Shown: positions 24,301-31,954 of the stretch, piece by piece
How the letters are laid out: each line of letters opens with the position of its first letter
How positions within the stretch are numbered: position 1 is the first letter of the stretch
DNA from: Streptomyces sp. NRRL WC-3742
GTDB taxonomy: Bacteria > Actinomycetota > Actinomycetes > Streptomycetales > Streptomycetaceae
Assembly (NCBI RefSeq): GCF_000720635.1
Contig: NZ_JOCF01000032.1
Location: 14,527-78,526 of the forward strand
Direction of reading: 5' to 3'
Length of the DNA stretch: 64,000 nt
Program-made: the position numbers and the translations under genes
Notes under the pieces: model-generated
The model's database searches: none
What the model saw: the letters and a program-made list of their open reading frames with translations, nothing else
Told to the model about the DNA's origin: nothing

Positions 24301-25116
24301 GAAGCGCGCGGTGATGTCGACGACGGTCGCGCTCACCCCGAGCACCCGCCCGCCCCGGTCCTGCAGCCGGAAGTACGAGGCGGACCAGGCGTGTTCACGG
24401 CGGGGGTCGCTCATGGTGCGGCCGTGCGCGCGGGCGTCCAGCACCGGCACGCCGCTGGCCAGCACCCGCCGCATCGCCTCCTCGGCCTCGGCGCCGTTGG
24501 TCCCGGGCAGCAGTTCGGAGATCCGGCGGCCCAGGTGCTGCTCGGCCGGCAGGCCGTTCGCGCGGGCCAGGGCCTCGTTGAGCCGGACGAAGCGCAACTC
24601 GCTGTCGAACACGCCCATGCCGACGGGGGACTGGGTGAAGAACCCGTCCAGCACCGCCAGGTCGGACTGGATGCGGCGCAGCGTCGTCACCTCGGCGGCG
24701 ACCGCCAGGACGAGTGGGCCGACGGCTCCCGGCACGGTGATCGCATGGGTGTGGAACTCCAACTGCACCGCGTGGCCGTCCCGGTGGCGCACCGGGAACA
24801 CCCCCGTCCAGGGGCGGCCGGCCTGGATCTGCCCGAACAGCTGGAGCACCTCGCTCCGCTGCTCGTCGGTGGCCAGCAGGTCGGCGGCCCTCGCCCCGAG
24901 GGCCTGCTCCGCGCTGTAGCCGAGCAGCGCCTCGGCGTCGCCGCTCCAGTGCAGGATGCGGCCGTCGGCACCCAGGAGGGCCGTGGCGATCGGCACCATC
25001 AGCAGGGCGTCCTGCTGGGGCTCGCCCCGGTGCTGCGCGTCGTCGTTCACCACGTCGTCCACCACGGCCCGAGAAGCGTACGGAGATCGTTCCGACCAGC
25101 CCTGCCATCTTCGCAC
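21379..25116 (-). CDS. PAS/GAF sensor with SpoIIE phosphatase and HATPase domains
   Basis: This soluble protein has about 1245 residues. In order it carries two PAS domains (about 40-290), three successive GAF modules each preceded by an IGTTLDL/IGTTLEI-type helix (about 290-870), and a PP2C/SpoIIE phosphatase with GGDWFDVVPL and LIVGDVMGHG. A C-terminal HATPase_c of the anti-sigma type follows (LLTSELITNALVHAG, EGGRGIHLV). Such proteins tune partner-switching sigma-factor pathways by dephosphorylating anti-anti-sigma factors. The start may be the GTG at 25065 rather than 25116. No sigma or anti-sigma gene is adjacent. Confidence 0.92.
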   Translation of the reverse strand: MRRWQGWSERSPYASRAVVDDVVNDDAQHRGEPQQDALLMVPIATALLGADGRILHWSGDAEALLGYSAEQALGARAADLLATDEQRSEVLQLFGQIQAGRPWTGVFPVRHRDGHAVQLEFHTHAITVPGAVGPLVLAVAAEVTTLRRIQSDLAVLDGFFTQSPVGMGVFDSELRFVRLNEALARANGLPAEQHLGRRISELLPGTNGAEAEEAMRRVLASGVPVLDARAHGRTMSDPRREHAWSASYFRLQDRGGRVLGVSATVVDITARFRADARAARAQERLTLLVDATASIGTTLDLHQTARELADAMVPQVADVSGVFALEALVAGRSVEPPDPQAPMLVRRLALATDDPLYPAEALPVDALYELPPDSPYARALATGRTVVVPPLLSDGVTESRRRAFLGDRPRSVRITPLVARGTTLGMVVYSRRGARESFAEADITLGEELASRAAVALDNARLYLRQHQTVLARQQALREAKAAQERLALVNVASTRIGTTLEIDRTAQELAEVATPRLADTVVVEILDGLVHGEREAAATTDGSALLRRMAFHSVPGSTLSPIARLGGVHRFPPGSPYAWCLEHREPVLVPRMDEQGLAWFADDPVRTAAIREQNVRSFMVVPLIARGTPIGVAGFYRTLVDRPYVDEDLALAGELAVRAAVSIDNALLYTRERDASDARQRALDEARAAQQRLSLLNEATARIGTTLDLHRTARELVEVVLPRFADFVTVDLRDTVLGGEEPGPVPADGAVLMRAVAVGDVTGGDGALTVTADQVGESSQSAQVYAESLRTRRSILISEVTEADMRRIAASPDRVEPGLSAGVHSYLMVPLVARGVVLGGAEFIRTRNPVPFGPEDRSLAEELVSRTALAIDNARLYRRERDTALMLQRSLLPQEIHRTLGLEIAYRYLPSSVVSEVGGDWFDVVPLAAGRVALIVGDVMGHGIRAAATMGQLRTVARTLITLDLDPARVMYRLDEATTALGEGQFATCVCVVYDPADRSCTAACAGHLPPVVADTEGRADLVELPPGAPLGVGGVPFDSAEFTLPEEAILTLYTDGLVERRGHDLDEGLQLLCRTVADRRRTLEQTCDAVLTRLTGPTSEDDIAVLMAQVRPAGADRIASLPLTGDREMVAHSRRFARETLESWGLGALADWAELLTSELITNALVHAGSPTQLRLFCNRTLTVEVADRESEVPRMRRAHTEDEGGRGIHLVNELAHRWGSRRTRNGKVVWFELELPPGSTAA

Positions 25117-25134
25117 GCGGCCCCGGGACCCGCC

Positions 25135-25320
25135 TCAGGGTAGGAGGACGAGGCGATCCAGGTGGAAGGGGTCCTCGGCGGGCTGTTCGCCGCCGAAGGA
25201 CCGCACGCGGTGACGGCCGGGCGGGAGCCCGACGGGGAGGTGCTCGCCGGACGCGAGGAGGACGCGGGCGGTGCGCAGGAAGTCGGCCCGGCCGACTTCC
25301 CGCGCATCCGGGGGTGTGTG
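25135..25320 (-). pseudogene. Possible 3' fragment of a degraded gene
   Basis: Between the SpoIIE and MFS genes one leftward frame has strongly coding-like third-position GC for about 55 codons (ADFLRTARVLLASGEH ... DPFHLDRLVLLP, stop at 25135). It has no credible start. Upstream it degenerates into a heptamer repeat and an A/T-richer spot (near 25340). I do not recognise the family. It could be the tail of a decayed gene or chance. Confidence 0.3.
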
Positions 25321-25380
25321 GGCGAGCCTGGCGCTAGCTATCGAAGGGCAAATATTGGCCCGCTGAGCCTTCGGCGGCCT

Positions 25381-25408
25381 TCGCCCGTCGCCCGTCGCCC
25401 GTCGCCGG
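25381..25408. repeat. Heptamer tandem repeat
   Basis: TCGCCCG occurs three times in a row followed by a variant TCGCCGG, in the noncoding stretch next to the MFS gene's 3' end. Confidence 0.7.
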
Positions 25409-25469
25409 AGAAGGCTGCCGAGCAGGAACAAGATGAGCCCCCGAAGAGGCCCGGCCGACTCCCCGCGCG

Positions 25470-26900
25470 TCACCGCCCCGCCGCAGCGGGCTCAGGCGCG
25501 CGCTCCGCCGCCTGCGGCGCAGGTGCGCGGCGCGCGAGGAGGGCGAGCAGGGCGCCGACGAGGCAGAGGACGGCGGCGGCCAGGGTGGCCCGGTCGGTGC
25601 CCGTGGCCAGGGTGTCCGCCGTGGTGCCGGGCCGGGTGGAGCCGACCAGGGCGATGGTGAGGGCGACGCCGAGGGCGGAGCCGAGGTAGCGGGAGGTGAT
25701 GTTGGCGCCCGAGCCCATCGCGGCCCGGTGCGGCGGGACACTGCTGACCGCGAGCCGGGCCAGCGCCGCGTTGAGGACGCCGCTGCCGATGCCCGCCACC
25801 ACGAGCCCCGGTGCCAGCCGCAGCCAGGAACCGCCGGGCGTGAGCCCGTACAGTCCGGCCGCGCCGAGGCCGCAGACCAGGAGCCCGAGCGCGACCTGCA
25901 CGGTGGCGGACAGGTGCGCCGCCAGCCGACGGGCCTGGAGCGCGGAGACGACGGACAGGCCCGACCAGAGGGCGACCACCCCGCCCGCCGCCGGGCCGGA
26001 GAGCGCGAGGACGCCCTGCAGCAGGGTGGGCAGGTAGCTCATGTAGCCGACGATCGCGGCGCCGGTGAACAGCGCCCCGCCGGTGGCGACGAGGAAGCCC
26101 GGGTCGCGGAACAGCCCGAGGTCCAGCATCGGCTCCCGCACCTTCGCCTCGACCAGGACGAACGCCGCCAGCAGCAGCACCCCGCCCGCGAGCAGCGCCG
26201 CGACCACCGGCCGCCCCCAGCCGTCGCGGCCCTCGGCCAGGCCCGCGATCAGGCAGGACGTGCCGGTGGCCAGGGTCAGGACGCCGTACGGGTCGAGGGC
26301 GCGCGGCCGCCCGGCCCGGGACTCGGTGAGGACGGCGGCGGCGAAGGCCGCCACGGCGGCGGAGGCCAGCGCGACGCCGCCGCTGACCGCGCGCCAGCCC
26401 GCCCACTGTTCGACCAGCGCGCCGCACACCGGGCCCACCGCGATGCCGAGGCCGAGCGACGCGCCCCACACCCCCAGCGCCCGCACCCGTGCGGGGCCCG
26501 GCGGGTGGGCGTGGCTGATCAGGCCGAGCGCGGGGGCGAGGAGGGCCGCCGAGGCGACGCCGAGGAGAACGCGCGCGGCGAGGTAGACGGCTCCGCCGGG
26601 GGCGAGCGCGGCGAGGGCTTCGGAGGCGAGGAGCAGCAGGGCGCCCAGGGTGAAGACCTTCTTGCGGTCGTGGTCGTCGGCGGCGCTGCCTGCGGTCAGC
26701 AGCAGGGCGGTGACGCCGACGAGCGTGCCGGTGAGGATCCAGGTGCGTCCGGCGGCGCCGAGGTGGGCGGCCTCGGCGGTGGCGGCGAGGGAGGCGGTGG
26801 GGGCGGTGTAGGCGACGGTGACCAGGGCGGTCGCGGCCGAGGTGACGGCCAGCGTGGCGCCGGGCCGCAGGGGAGAGGTGCCGGGCGGTGCGGGGGGCAT
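25470..26900 (-). CDS. MFS drug/metabolite exporter (14-helix DHA2-like)
   Basis: The 476-residue protein has about 13-14 hydrophobic helices. It shows the MFS motif A variant GSAADDHDRKKVFTLGALL, the motif C-like GASLGLGIAVGPVCGALVEQ and a paired second half, as in proton-driven multidrug exporters. It diverges from an HxlR regulator gene, with dyad elements in the 135-bp gap, which suggests ligand-controlled expression. The C-terminal tail is Ala/Pro-rich and disordered. The substrate is unknown. Confidence 0.88.
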   Translation of the reverse strand: MPPAPPGTSPLRPGATLAVTSAATALVTVAYTAPTASLAATAEAAHLGAAGRTWILTGTLVGVTALLLTAGSAADDHDRKKVFTLGALLLLASEALAALAPGGAVYLAARVLLGVASAALLAPALGLISHAHPPGPARVRALGVWGASLGLGIAVGPVCGALVEQWAGWRAVSGGVALASAAVAAFAAAVLTESRAGRPRALDPYGVLTLATGTSCLIAGLAEGRDGWGRPVVAALLAGGVLLLAAFVLVEAKVREPMLDLGLFRDPGFLVATGGALFTGAAIVGYMSYLPTLLQGVLALSGPAAGGVVALWSGLSVVSALQARRLAAHLSATVQVALGLLVCGLGAAGLYGLTPGGSWLRLAPGLVVAGIGSGVLNAALARLAVSSVPPHRAAMGSGANITSRYLGSALGVALTIALVGSTRPGTTADTLATGTDRATLAAAVLCLVGALLALLARRAPAPQAAERAPEPAAAGR

Positions 26901-26950
26901 GGGAGTTCCCTCCGGGCGACGGAACAGTGGGTCCGGTGAACGTGAGTCTG

Positions 26951-27005
26951 GTGAATGAACCTTCTTCTCGGCGGCACGCTACCACCGTTGGTCTGTTCAT
27001 TGAAC
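26951..27005. promoter_or_regulatory. Candidate HxlR operators in the MFS/HxlR divergent promoter
   Basis: GTTCATTGAAC (26995-27005) is a perfect 11-bp dyad. GTGAATGAAC (26951-26960) carries related half-sites, 44 bp (about four helix turns) away. Both lie between the two start codons. Confidence 0.45.
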
Positions 27006-27035
27006 CCACTCGGACCGTGGACTACCCTGACCCGC

Positions 27036-27569
27036 ATGGCCCTCGGCACCGACTACGAATCCCAGGACTGCAGCCTGGCCCGCGCCCTGGAGGTGATCGG
27101 CGAGCGCTGGAGCCTGCTGATCGTCCGCGACGCCTTCTACGGCGTGCAGCGGTTCAACGACTTCCTCACCCACCTCGGCATCCCGAGGGCCGTCCTCACC
27201 GCCCGGCTGGGCGCCCTCGTCGAAGCCGGGGTGCTGCGCAAGGAGCCGTATCAGCTCGCGCCGCTGCGCCACGCGTACCTGCTCACCTCGAACGGGCTCG
27301 AACTCTGGGGCCCGCTCTACCAGTTGAGCCGCTGGGGCGCCCGGCACGCGATGCAGGACGGGCCGTACCACCTGTTCGCCCACGCCGCCTGCGGCACCGA
27401 CCTGGACCACCTCGGCCTCTGCCCCCGCTGCGGCGGAGCGCCGGTGGCGCCCACCGAGATCGCCATGCGCCCCAACCCGGCCCGGGCCGCCGGTCGGCGG
27501 GACGACCCGGTCTCCCGCGCCATCGCCCGCCCGCACCGGCTGCTCGAACCGGTCGCCTCGGCGGCCTGA
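27036..27569 (+). CDS. HxlR-family transcriptional regulator
   Basis: The 177-residue protein has the HxlR winged helix (CSLARALEVIGERWSLLIVRDAF, GIPRAVLTARLGALVEAGVL, quoted in parts: IGERWSLLIVRDAF). A C-terminal extension carries four Cys (CGTDLDHLGLCPRCGG), which could bind a metal or sense oxidation. The conserved N-terminal Cys is present. It is divergent to the MFS exporter and probably represses it. A 17-bp tandem duplication spans its stop codon. Confidence 0.9.
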   Translation: MALGTDYESQDCSLARALEVIGERWSLLIVRDAFYGVQRFNDFLTHLGIPRAVLTARLGALVEAGVLRKEPYQLAPLRHAYLLTSNGLELWGPLYQLSRWGARHAMQDGPYHLFAHAACGTDLDHLGLCPRCGGAPVAPTEIAMRPNPARAAGRRDDPVSRAIARPHRLLEPVASAA

Positions 27570-27598
27570 CCGCCGAAGACGCCTGACCGCCGAAGACG
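27565..27598. repeat. 17-bp tandem duplication over the HxlR stop codon
   Basis: CCTGACCGCCGAAGACG is repeated twice without change (27565-27581, 27582-27598). The first copy contains the TGA stop. Confidence 0.9.
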
Positions 27599-27618
27599 CC
27601 TCGCACCCGAAAACCCCA

Positions 27619-27646
27619 ACGGCGGAGCCGCAGAGGGCTCCGCCGT
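27619..27646. terminator. Bidirectional terminator
   Basis: ACGGCGGAGCC (27619-27629) pairs perfectly with GGCTCCGCCGT (27636-27646) over a 6-nt loop. It sits between the convergent HxlR and hydrolase genes. Confidence 0.75.
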
Positions 27647-27666
27647 CCGGCGAATCCGGTCGATCG

Positions 27667-27703
27667 GGAGTGGATCAGGAGTGGATCAGGAGTGGATCAG
27701 GAG
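27667..27703. repeat. 11-bp tandem repeats over the hydrolase stop codon
   Basis: GGAGTGGATCA occurs three times in a row (27667, 27678, 27689) with a fourth partial copy reaching into the coding end (GGAGTGGA). The minus-strand stop codon lies in the third copy. Confidence 0.9.
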
Positions 27704-28908
27704 TGGAACCGCACCTCCGGGTCGGCGGCGCTCGGCCCGTCCAGCAGGGGCTGGTCCACCCCCTTCAACTGCTGGTCGAAGAAGGCCACCACGTACTGCC
27801 GGGTGAGGTCCACCCCGCGACGGGCGGTCATGGTGGTGTCCGGGCCCTGCGGGAGGCCGAGCTTCTCCATGAAGAGCGGCAGGTCGGTGAAGCTGCCGTG
27901 GTTGGCGCCGTCGAAGATCAGCCAGCGCTTCCAGCCGTCGAGCTTGGTCCAGCCGTCCTTCCAGCTGTCGTCCTCGCTGCCGTCCTTCTGCCCGTGGGAG
28001 ATCATCAGGACCGGCTTGCCGCCGATGCCGGTGTCGGGCACCCGGTAGTCGAAGGTCCCGTCCAGGTTCACCCCGGCCTGGATGCGGTCGTCGTTGAGCA
28101 GGGCCGGGACGATGGCCGCGCCGCCCGCCGAGTGCCCGGCCATGCCGATGCGGTCGCGGTCGATGAGGCGGGCGTACTGCCACGCGGGGTGGGGGCGGTC
28201 GGTGAGCTGGTCGACGACGAAGGAGACGTCCGTCGCCCGGCTCGCGTCCAGGGCCTTCCACGCCTCCTCGGTCCTGAACGTGCCGCACACGACGCAGGGG
28301 AGCGTCCGCCCGTCCGGGAAGGTGGTCCCGGTGTTCTCGTAGGTGTGGTCGACCAGCGCGACGACGTACCCGTGGCTGGTCAACTCCTCGGCCAGGCTGG
28401 AGATCTCGGTGCGGGGTGCGGTGAAGCCGGGGGAGAGGACCACGAGCGGGTAGTGCCCGCCGAAGGGGCGCGCGCCGGTCTCCGACCACGTCCGGGTGCC
28501 GGTGACGGCCTCGGTCGGGATGTGGTTGCCGGGCACCTTGACGTCCAGCAGGGCGCGGGCGGCCCCGGGGGTCATGTACGGGGCCGGGGTGCCCGTGCCG
28601 GCGTGCGCGGGGTAGTACATCGACACCATCAGCTGACGCGGACCGGAGGACGGGACCCACGGGTCCGGCCGGTCGTTGTCGACCAGGTGCAGGATCTCCT
28701 GGCCGACGGCGAACGGCCCGGTCGGGCGCGGGAGTTCGACCAGGGCGGAGGCCGGGGCCGTGGTGGCGGACGGGGTGGCGGACGGGGCGGCGGACGCGGC
28801 GGTGTCCGGCGCCGTCGGCGCGGCCAGGGCGGGCGAGGCGGCGACCACGGACAGAGGGAGCGCGAGCAGCAGGGCTGCCGCAGCGGCGGTGGTGCGAAGT
28901 CGGCTCAT
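27697..28908 (-). CDS. Secreted alpha/beta hydrolase (PAF-acetylhydrolase/lipase-like)
   Basis: The 403-residue protein has a clear signal peptide (about residues 1-29, ending ASPALA) and an Ala/Thr/Pro linker. The hydrolase domain has a GHSAGG nucleophile elbow, an upstream oxyanion segment VVLSPGF, Asp and His candidates near LMISHG and FDGANHGSF, and a CVVC pair that may form a disulfide. It resembles the esterase/PAF-AH group. It should act outside the cell on ester substrates. Convergent to HxlR. Confidence 0.85.
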   Translation of the reverse strand: MSRLRTTAAAAALLLALPLSVVAASPALAAPTAPDTAASAAPSATPSATTAPASALVELPRPTGPFAVGQEILHLVDNDRPDPWVPSSGPRQLMVSMYYPAHAGTGTPAPYMTPGAARALLDVKVPGNHIPTEAVTGTRTWSETGARPFGGHYPLVVLSPGFTAPRTEISSLAEELTSHGYVVALVDHTYENTGTTFPDGRTLPCVVCGTFRTEEAWKALDASRATDVSFVVDQLTDRPHPAWQYARLIDRDRIGMAGHSAGGAAIVPALLNDDRIQAGVNLDGTFDYRVPDTGIGGKPVLMISHGQKDGSEDDSWKDGWTKLDGWKRWLIFDGANHGSFTDLPLFMEKLGLPQGPDTTMTARRGVDLTRQYVVAFFDQQLKGVDQPLLDGPSAADPEVRFHS

Positions 28909-29011
28909 GCGGTCGACGTTAGGTTTCCCGCACGGAAGTTGACGTCAGCTCAGAGGAGTACCGGCCCCCTGCGGGGCGCCGCCGGCCGCCCCTAGGGGAA
29001 AGCGGCGGCGA

Positions 29012-30196
29012 TCAGTCCAGCGCCTCCAGGATCGTCGCGTTGGCCAGGCCACCTGCCTCGCACATGGCCTGCAGCGCGAACCGCCCGCCCCGGCGCCGCA
29101 GTTCGTGGACGAGCGTGGTCATCAGCCGGGCGCCGCTGGCGCCCAGCGGGTGGCCGAGGGCGATGGCGCCCCCGTTGACGTTGAGTCGGGCGGGGTCGGC
29201 GCCGGTCTCCTGGAGCCAGGCCAGGACGACGCTGGCGAACGCCTCGTTGATCTCGAACAGGTCGATGTCGGCGAGCGAGAGCCCCGAGCGGCGCAGCACC
29301 TTCTCGGTGGCGGGCATCACCCCGGTGAGCATCAGCAGCGGGTCCGAGCCGGTGACGGCGAAGGAGTGCAGCCGTGCCAGCGGGCGCAGCCCGAGCTTCG
29401 CGGCCGTCTCGCTGCTGGTGATCAGCAGGGCGGAGGCGCCGTCGTTGACGGGGCTGCTGTTCCCGGCCGTCACCGACCAGTCGATCTGCGGGAAGCGCTC
29501 CGCGAACGCCGGGTCGGCGAAGGAGGGGCGCAGTCCCGCGAGCACCTCGGGTGTGGTGGCCGGGCGCACCGACTCGTCCATGGTCACCAGCCCGCCGGGG
29601 GTGGCCACCGGGACCAGCTCGTCCGCGAACCGGCCCTGCGCGTGCGCCCGGGCCGCCTTGGCGTGCGAGCCGGTCGCGAACTCGTCCATCGCCTCCCGGG
29701 AGATCGACCACTTGGCGGCGATCAGTTCGGCGCTGACGCCCTGCGGCACGAGCCCGCCCGGGTAGCGCGCGGCGACGGACTCGCCGAACGGGTCCGCGCC
29801 CGCCGGCACGTTGGACCACATCGGCACCCGGCTCATCGACTCGATCCCGCAGGCCACCACCACGTCGTACGCGCCGGACATCACGCCCTGCGCGGCGAAG
29901 TGGACGGCCTGCTGGGAGGAGCCGCACTGCCGGTCGACGGTGGTCGCCGGGACGGACTCGGGCAGCCCGGCCGACAGCCAGGCGTAGCGGGCGGTGTTCA
30001 TGGCCTGCTCGGCGACCTGGTCGACGCAGCCGGCGATCACGTCGTCGACCAGGGCCGGGTCGATGCGGCTGCGGTCGACCAGCGCCCGGAGGGTGCGGCC
30101 GAGCAGCTCCACCGGGTGGACGGAGGAGAGCGCGCCTCCCGGCTTGCCCTTGCCGATCGGCGTGCGGACGGCTTCGACGATCACGGCGTCGCGCAT
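29012..30196 (-). CDS. Acetyl-CoA acetyltransferase / 3-ketoacyl-CoA thiolase
   Basis: The 394-residue protein has all thiolase landmarks: nucleophile Cys in DRQCGSSQQA (about residue 90), NEAFA, GGAIALGHPLGASG and the second Cys in MCEAGGLANATI. It would thiolytically cleave or condense acyl-CoA thioesters in the cytoplasm. The subfamily resembles thiolases annotated in fatty acid or steroid degradation. Its promoter carries a long nested inverted repeat, suggesting TetR-type control. It is not in an operon with other beta-oxidation genes. Confidence 0.93.
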   Translation of the reverse strand: MRDAVIVEAVRTPIGKGKPGGALSSVHPVELLGRTLRALVDRSRIDPALVDDVIAGCVDQVAEQAMNTARYAWLSAGLPESVPATTVDRQCGSSQQAVHFAAQGVMSGAYDVVVACGIESMSRVPMWSNVPAGADPFGESVAARYPGGLVPQGVSAELIAAKWSISREAMDEFATGSHAKAARAHAQGRFADELVPVATPGGLVTMDESVRPATTPEVLAGLRPSFADPAFAERFPQIDWSVTAGNSSPVNDGASALLITSSETAAKLGLRPLARLHSFAVTGSDPLLMLTGVMPATEKVLRRSGLSLADIDLFEINEAFASVVLAWLQETGADPARLNVNGGAIALGHPLGASGARLMTTLVHELRRRGGRFALQAMCEAGGLANATILEALD

Positions 30197-30221
30197 GGCG
30201 GGCCGCCTTTCCTGTGAGGGT

Positions 30222-30273
30222 GGGTTGGAAAAGCGAACTCACTATAGGACCGGTGAGTTCGAAAATCCAACCC
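30222..30273 (-). promoter_or_regulatory. Nested inverted repeat over the thiolase promoter
   Basis: GGGTTGGA (30222-30229) and TCCAACCC (30266-30273) enclose CGAACTCAC (30234-30242) and GTGAGTTCG (30253-30261), all sharing one centre. On the minus strand, TTGGAT (-35) and TATAGT (-10, 30247-30242) with 18-bp spacing fall inside it. A dimeric repressor, probably TetR-like, would block this promoter. Confidence 0.6.
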
Positions 30274-30281
30274 TCTCGAAG

Positions 30282-30326
30282 GCGGCACTCCTCGCAGCGG
30301 CACTCCTCATGGCAGCACCCCTCCCG
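30282..30326. repeat. Three 15-bp tandem repeats after the beta-lactamase-fold gene
   Basis: GCGGCACTCCTCGCA, GCGGCACTCCTCATG and GCAGCACCCCTCCCG follow one another, 14 bp beyond the leftward gene's stop. Confidence 0.8.
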
Positions 30327-30339
30327 TAGGGCGGCGGCC

Positions 30340-31290
30340 TCAGGCCGGGTGCGTCTGGAGGCGGCGCAGGAGGGCGGTGGCGGCGGTGTCGGGCTGGCGG
30401 TGGGTGGTGAGGGCGACGACGCCCACGGACGTGGCCGGGTCGAAGGCGACGAAGGCGCGGGAGCCGGGGGCGCCGCCGTGGTGCCAGATCTGGAGGTGGC
30501 CGCCCTGCTGGTGGTGGAGGCGGTGGGCGAGCCAGCCGAGGTGCGTCCAGGCGAACCGGTTGACGCGGTGGCGGGTCTCCCGGGTGAGGGTGATCGCGGG
30601 GGCGAGGGGGCCGTCCGGGGTGTGCTCGGCGGCCAGCTGGGCCTGGAGGAGGACGACGAGGTCGGCGGCGGTCGAGTGCACGCCCCCCGCGCCGGGCAGC
30701 ACGACGGGTCGCAGCCGGGAGCCGCGCCCGCCGCCGTCCCGTACGCCCGTGCCGGTGAGCCCCAGCGGCCCGCACACCTCGCGCGCCAGCACCTCCCCGT
30801 ACCCGGTGCCCGCCCGGTGGGCGAGCGCGAGGCCGAGGAGCCCGGCGCCGAGGCCCGAGTAGCGGAAACCCCGCCCGGGCACGGACCGCAGCCGCGTTCG
30901 GCCGAGCCGCTCCAGCACGCACGAGGAGCCGCGCCAGTGCAGGAAGTCCCGGGGCAGGCCCGAGGAGTGGGTGGCCAACTGCCGCAGGGTGACGGGCTGT
31001 CCGCGCCGGCTGGGCACCGCGACCTCGCCGTCCAGCACCTCGGCGAGCGGCTCGTCCAGGCACACCGTGCCGTCGAGGACGAGCCGGGCGAGCAGCAGCG
31101 AGGTGAACACCTTGGAGACGGCCCCGATCCCGAACTCCGTCTGCGGGCCCGGCGCTTCGCCGCCCGGCCCGGCCCGCCCGGTGCCCCGGACCTGCACCTG
31201 CCCGCCGGAGATCCCGGCGACCACCGCGCCGGCGTTCTGCTGTGCGAGCCGGTCAGCGGTCCCCTGCACCAGGTCGGCGAGTTCATCCAT
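30340..31290 (-). CDS. Beta-lactamase-fold (class C/serine hydrolase family) protein lacking the SxxK serine
   Basis: The 316-residue protein follows the serine beta-lactamase-related fold from TEFGIGAVSKVFTSLLLARLV to the HHGGA motif near residue 270. The nucleophile of SxxK is Ala (AVSK; codon GCC), the YxN motif reads YSG, and only the HxG-type third motif remains. It has no signal peptide. It is therefore likely to be a non-catalytic or altered binding member rather than an active esterase or DD-peptidase. A comparison is the intact relative at 55669-56787. The start at 31290 is the only suitable ATG. Confidence 0.8.
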   Translation of the reverse strand: MDELADLVQGTADRLAQQNAGAVVAGISGGQVQVRGTGRAGPGGEAPGPQTEFGIGAVSKVFTSLLLARLVLDGTVCLDEPLAEVLDGEVAVPSRRGQPVTLRQLATHSSGLPRDFLHWRGSSCVLERLGRTRLRSVPGRGFRYSGLGAGLLGLALAHRAGTGYGEVLAREVCGPLGLTGTGVRDGGGRGSRLRPVVLPGAGGVHSTAADLVVLLQAQLAAEHTPDGPLAPAITLTRETRHRVNRFAWTHLGWLAHRLHHQQGGHLQIWHHGGAPGSRAFVAFDPATSVGVVALTTHRQPDTAATALLRRLQTHPA

Positions 31291-31324
31291 GCGCGCGAGC
31301 CTAAAGGGCGAGGTCCGCGTGGAT

Positions 31325-31410
31325 GTCAGCCGGTCCGCCGCAGCGCCTCCCGCAGCCGGGCCGCACGCCCGTCAGCCGGTCCGCCGCAGCGCCTCCCGCA
31401 GCCGGGCCGC
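31325..31410. repeat. 40-bp direct duplication of the HIT gene's 3' end
   Basis: Positions 31325-31364 and 31371-31410 are identical over 40 bp and separated by 6 bp. The unit encodes the last HIT residues (RLREALRRTG) and the stop, so a second, unused copy lies downstream. Confidence 0.9.
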
Positions 31411-31791
31411 GACCGCCGCCGCCTCCGCCTCGTCGGGGTACGTCCGGCGCGGCCAGAAGAACCCGCGCAGCCCGTCCTTGGGATTGCGCGGCACCACATG
31501 GACGTGCAGGTGCGGTACGGACTGGCTGATCCGGTTGTTCGCCGCGACGAAGCTGCCCGCCGCGCCGAGCGCCTCCTCCACGGCCGCCGCGACACGCTGC
31601 ACGCACAGGAAGAACGGGCCCACCTCGGCGGCCGGCAGGTCGGCCAGGGTGCGGTGGTGGGTGCGCGGGACGACCAGGGCGTGGCCCGGGAACAGCGGCC
31701 GGCGGTCCAGGAAGGCGACGGCCGCCTCCTCCTCCAGCACCCGGTGCGCGGGCTCGGTGCCCGCCACCACCGCACAGAACACGCAGTCCAT
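31372..31791 (-). CDS. HIT-family nucleotide-binding hydrolase/transferase
   Basis: The 139-residue protein begins MDCVFCAVVAGTEPAH, with a CxxC at the N terminus. It carries the histidine triad HLHVHVVPR at about residue 95 and has the normal size for Hint/Fhit-like enzymes, which cleave nucleoside phosphoramidates or dinucleotides. The 31791 start is preferred to upstream frames because it begins at the conserved CxFC. The C-terminal codons are duplicated downstream. Confidence 0.9.
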   Translation of the reverse strand: MDCVFCAVVAGTEPAHRVLEEEAAVAFLDRRPLFPGHALVVPRTHHRTLADLPAAEVGPFFLCVQRVAAAVEEALGAAGSFVAANNRISQSVPHLHVHVVPRNPKDGLRGFFWPRRTYPDEAEAAAVAARLREALRRTG

Positions 31792-31954
31792 CCGTCCATT
31801 GAAACCACCGGCACCCGGCCCCGGCACCCCCGCAAACCCCGGCCGCCCGGATCTCACCCGGACGGGCGGCGCCCGGATGCGCCCGGCCCGCCGCCGTGCG
31901 CACCGTGTTCCCGGGGGAGACACACCCCCACCGCAGAACCGAGGAGGTGGCCCG

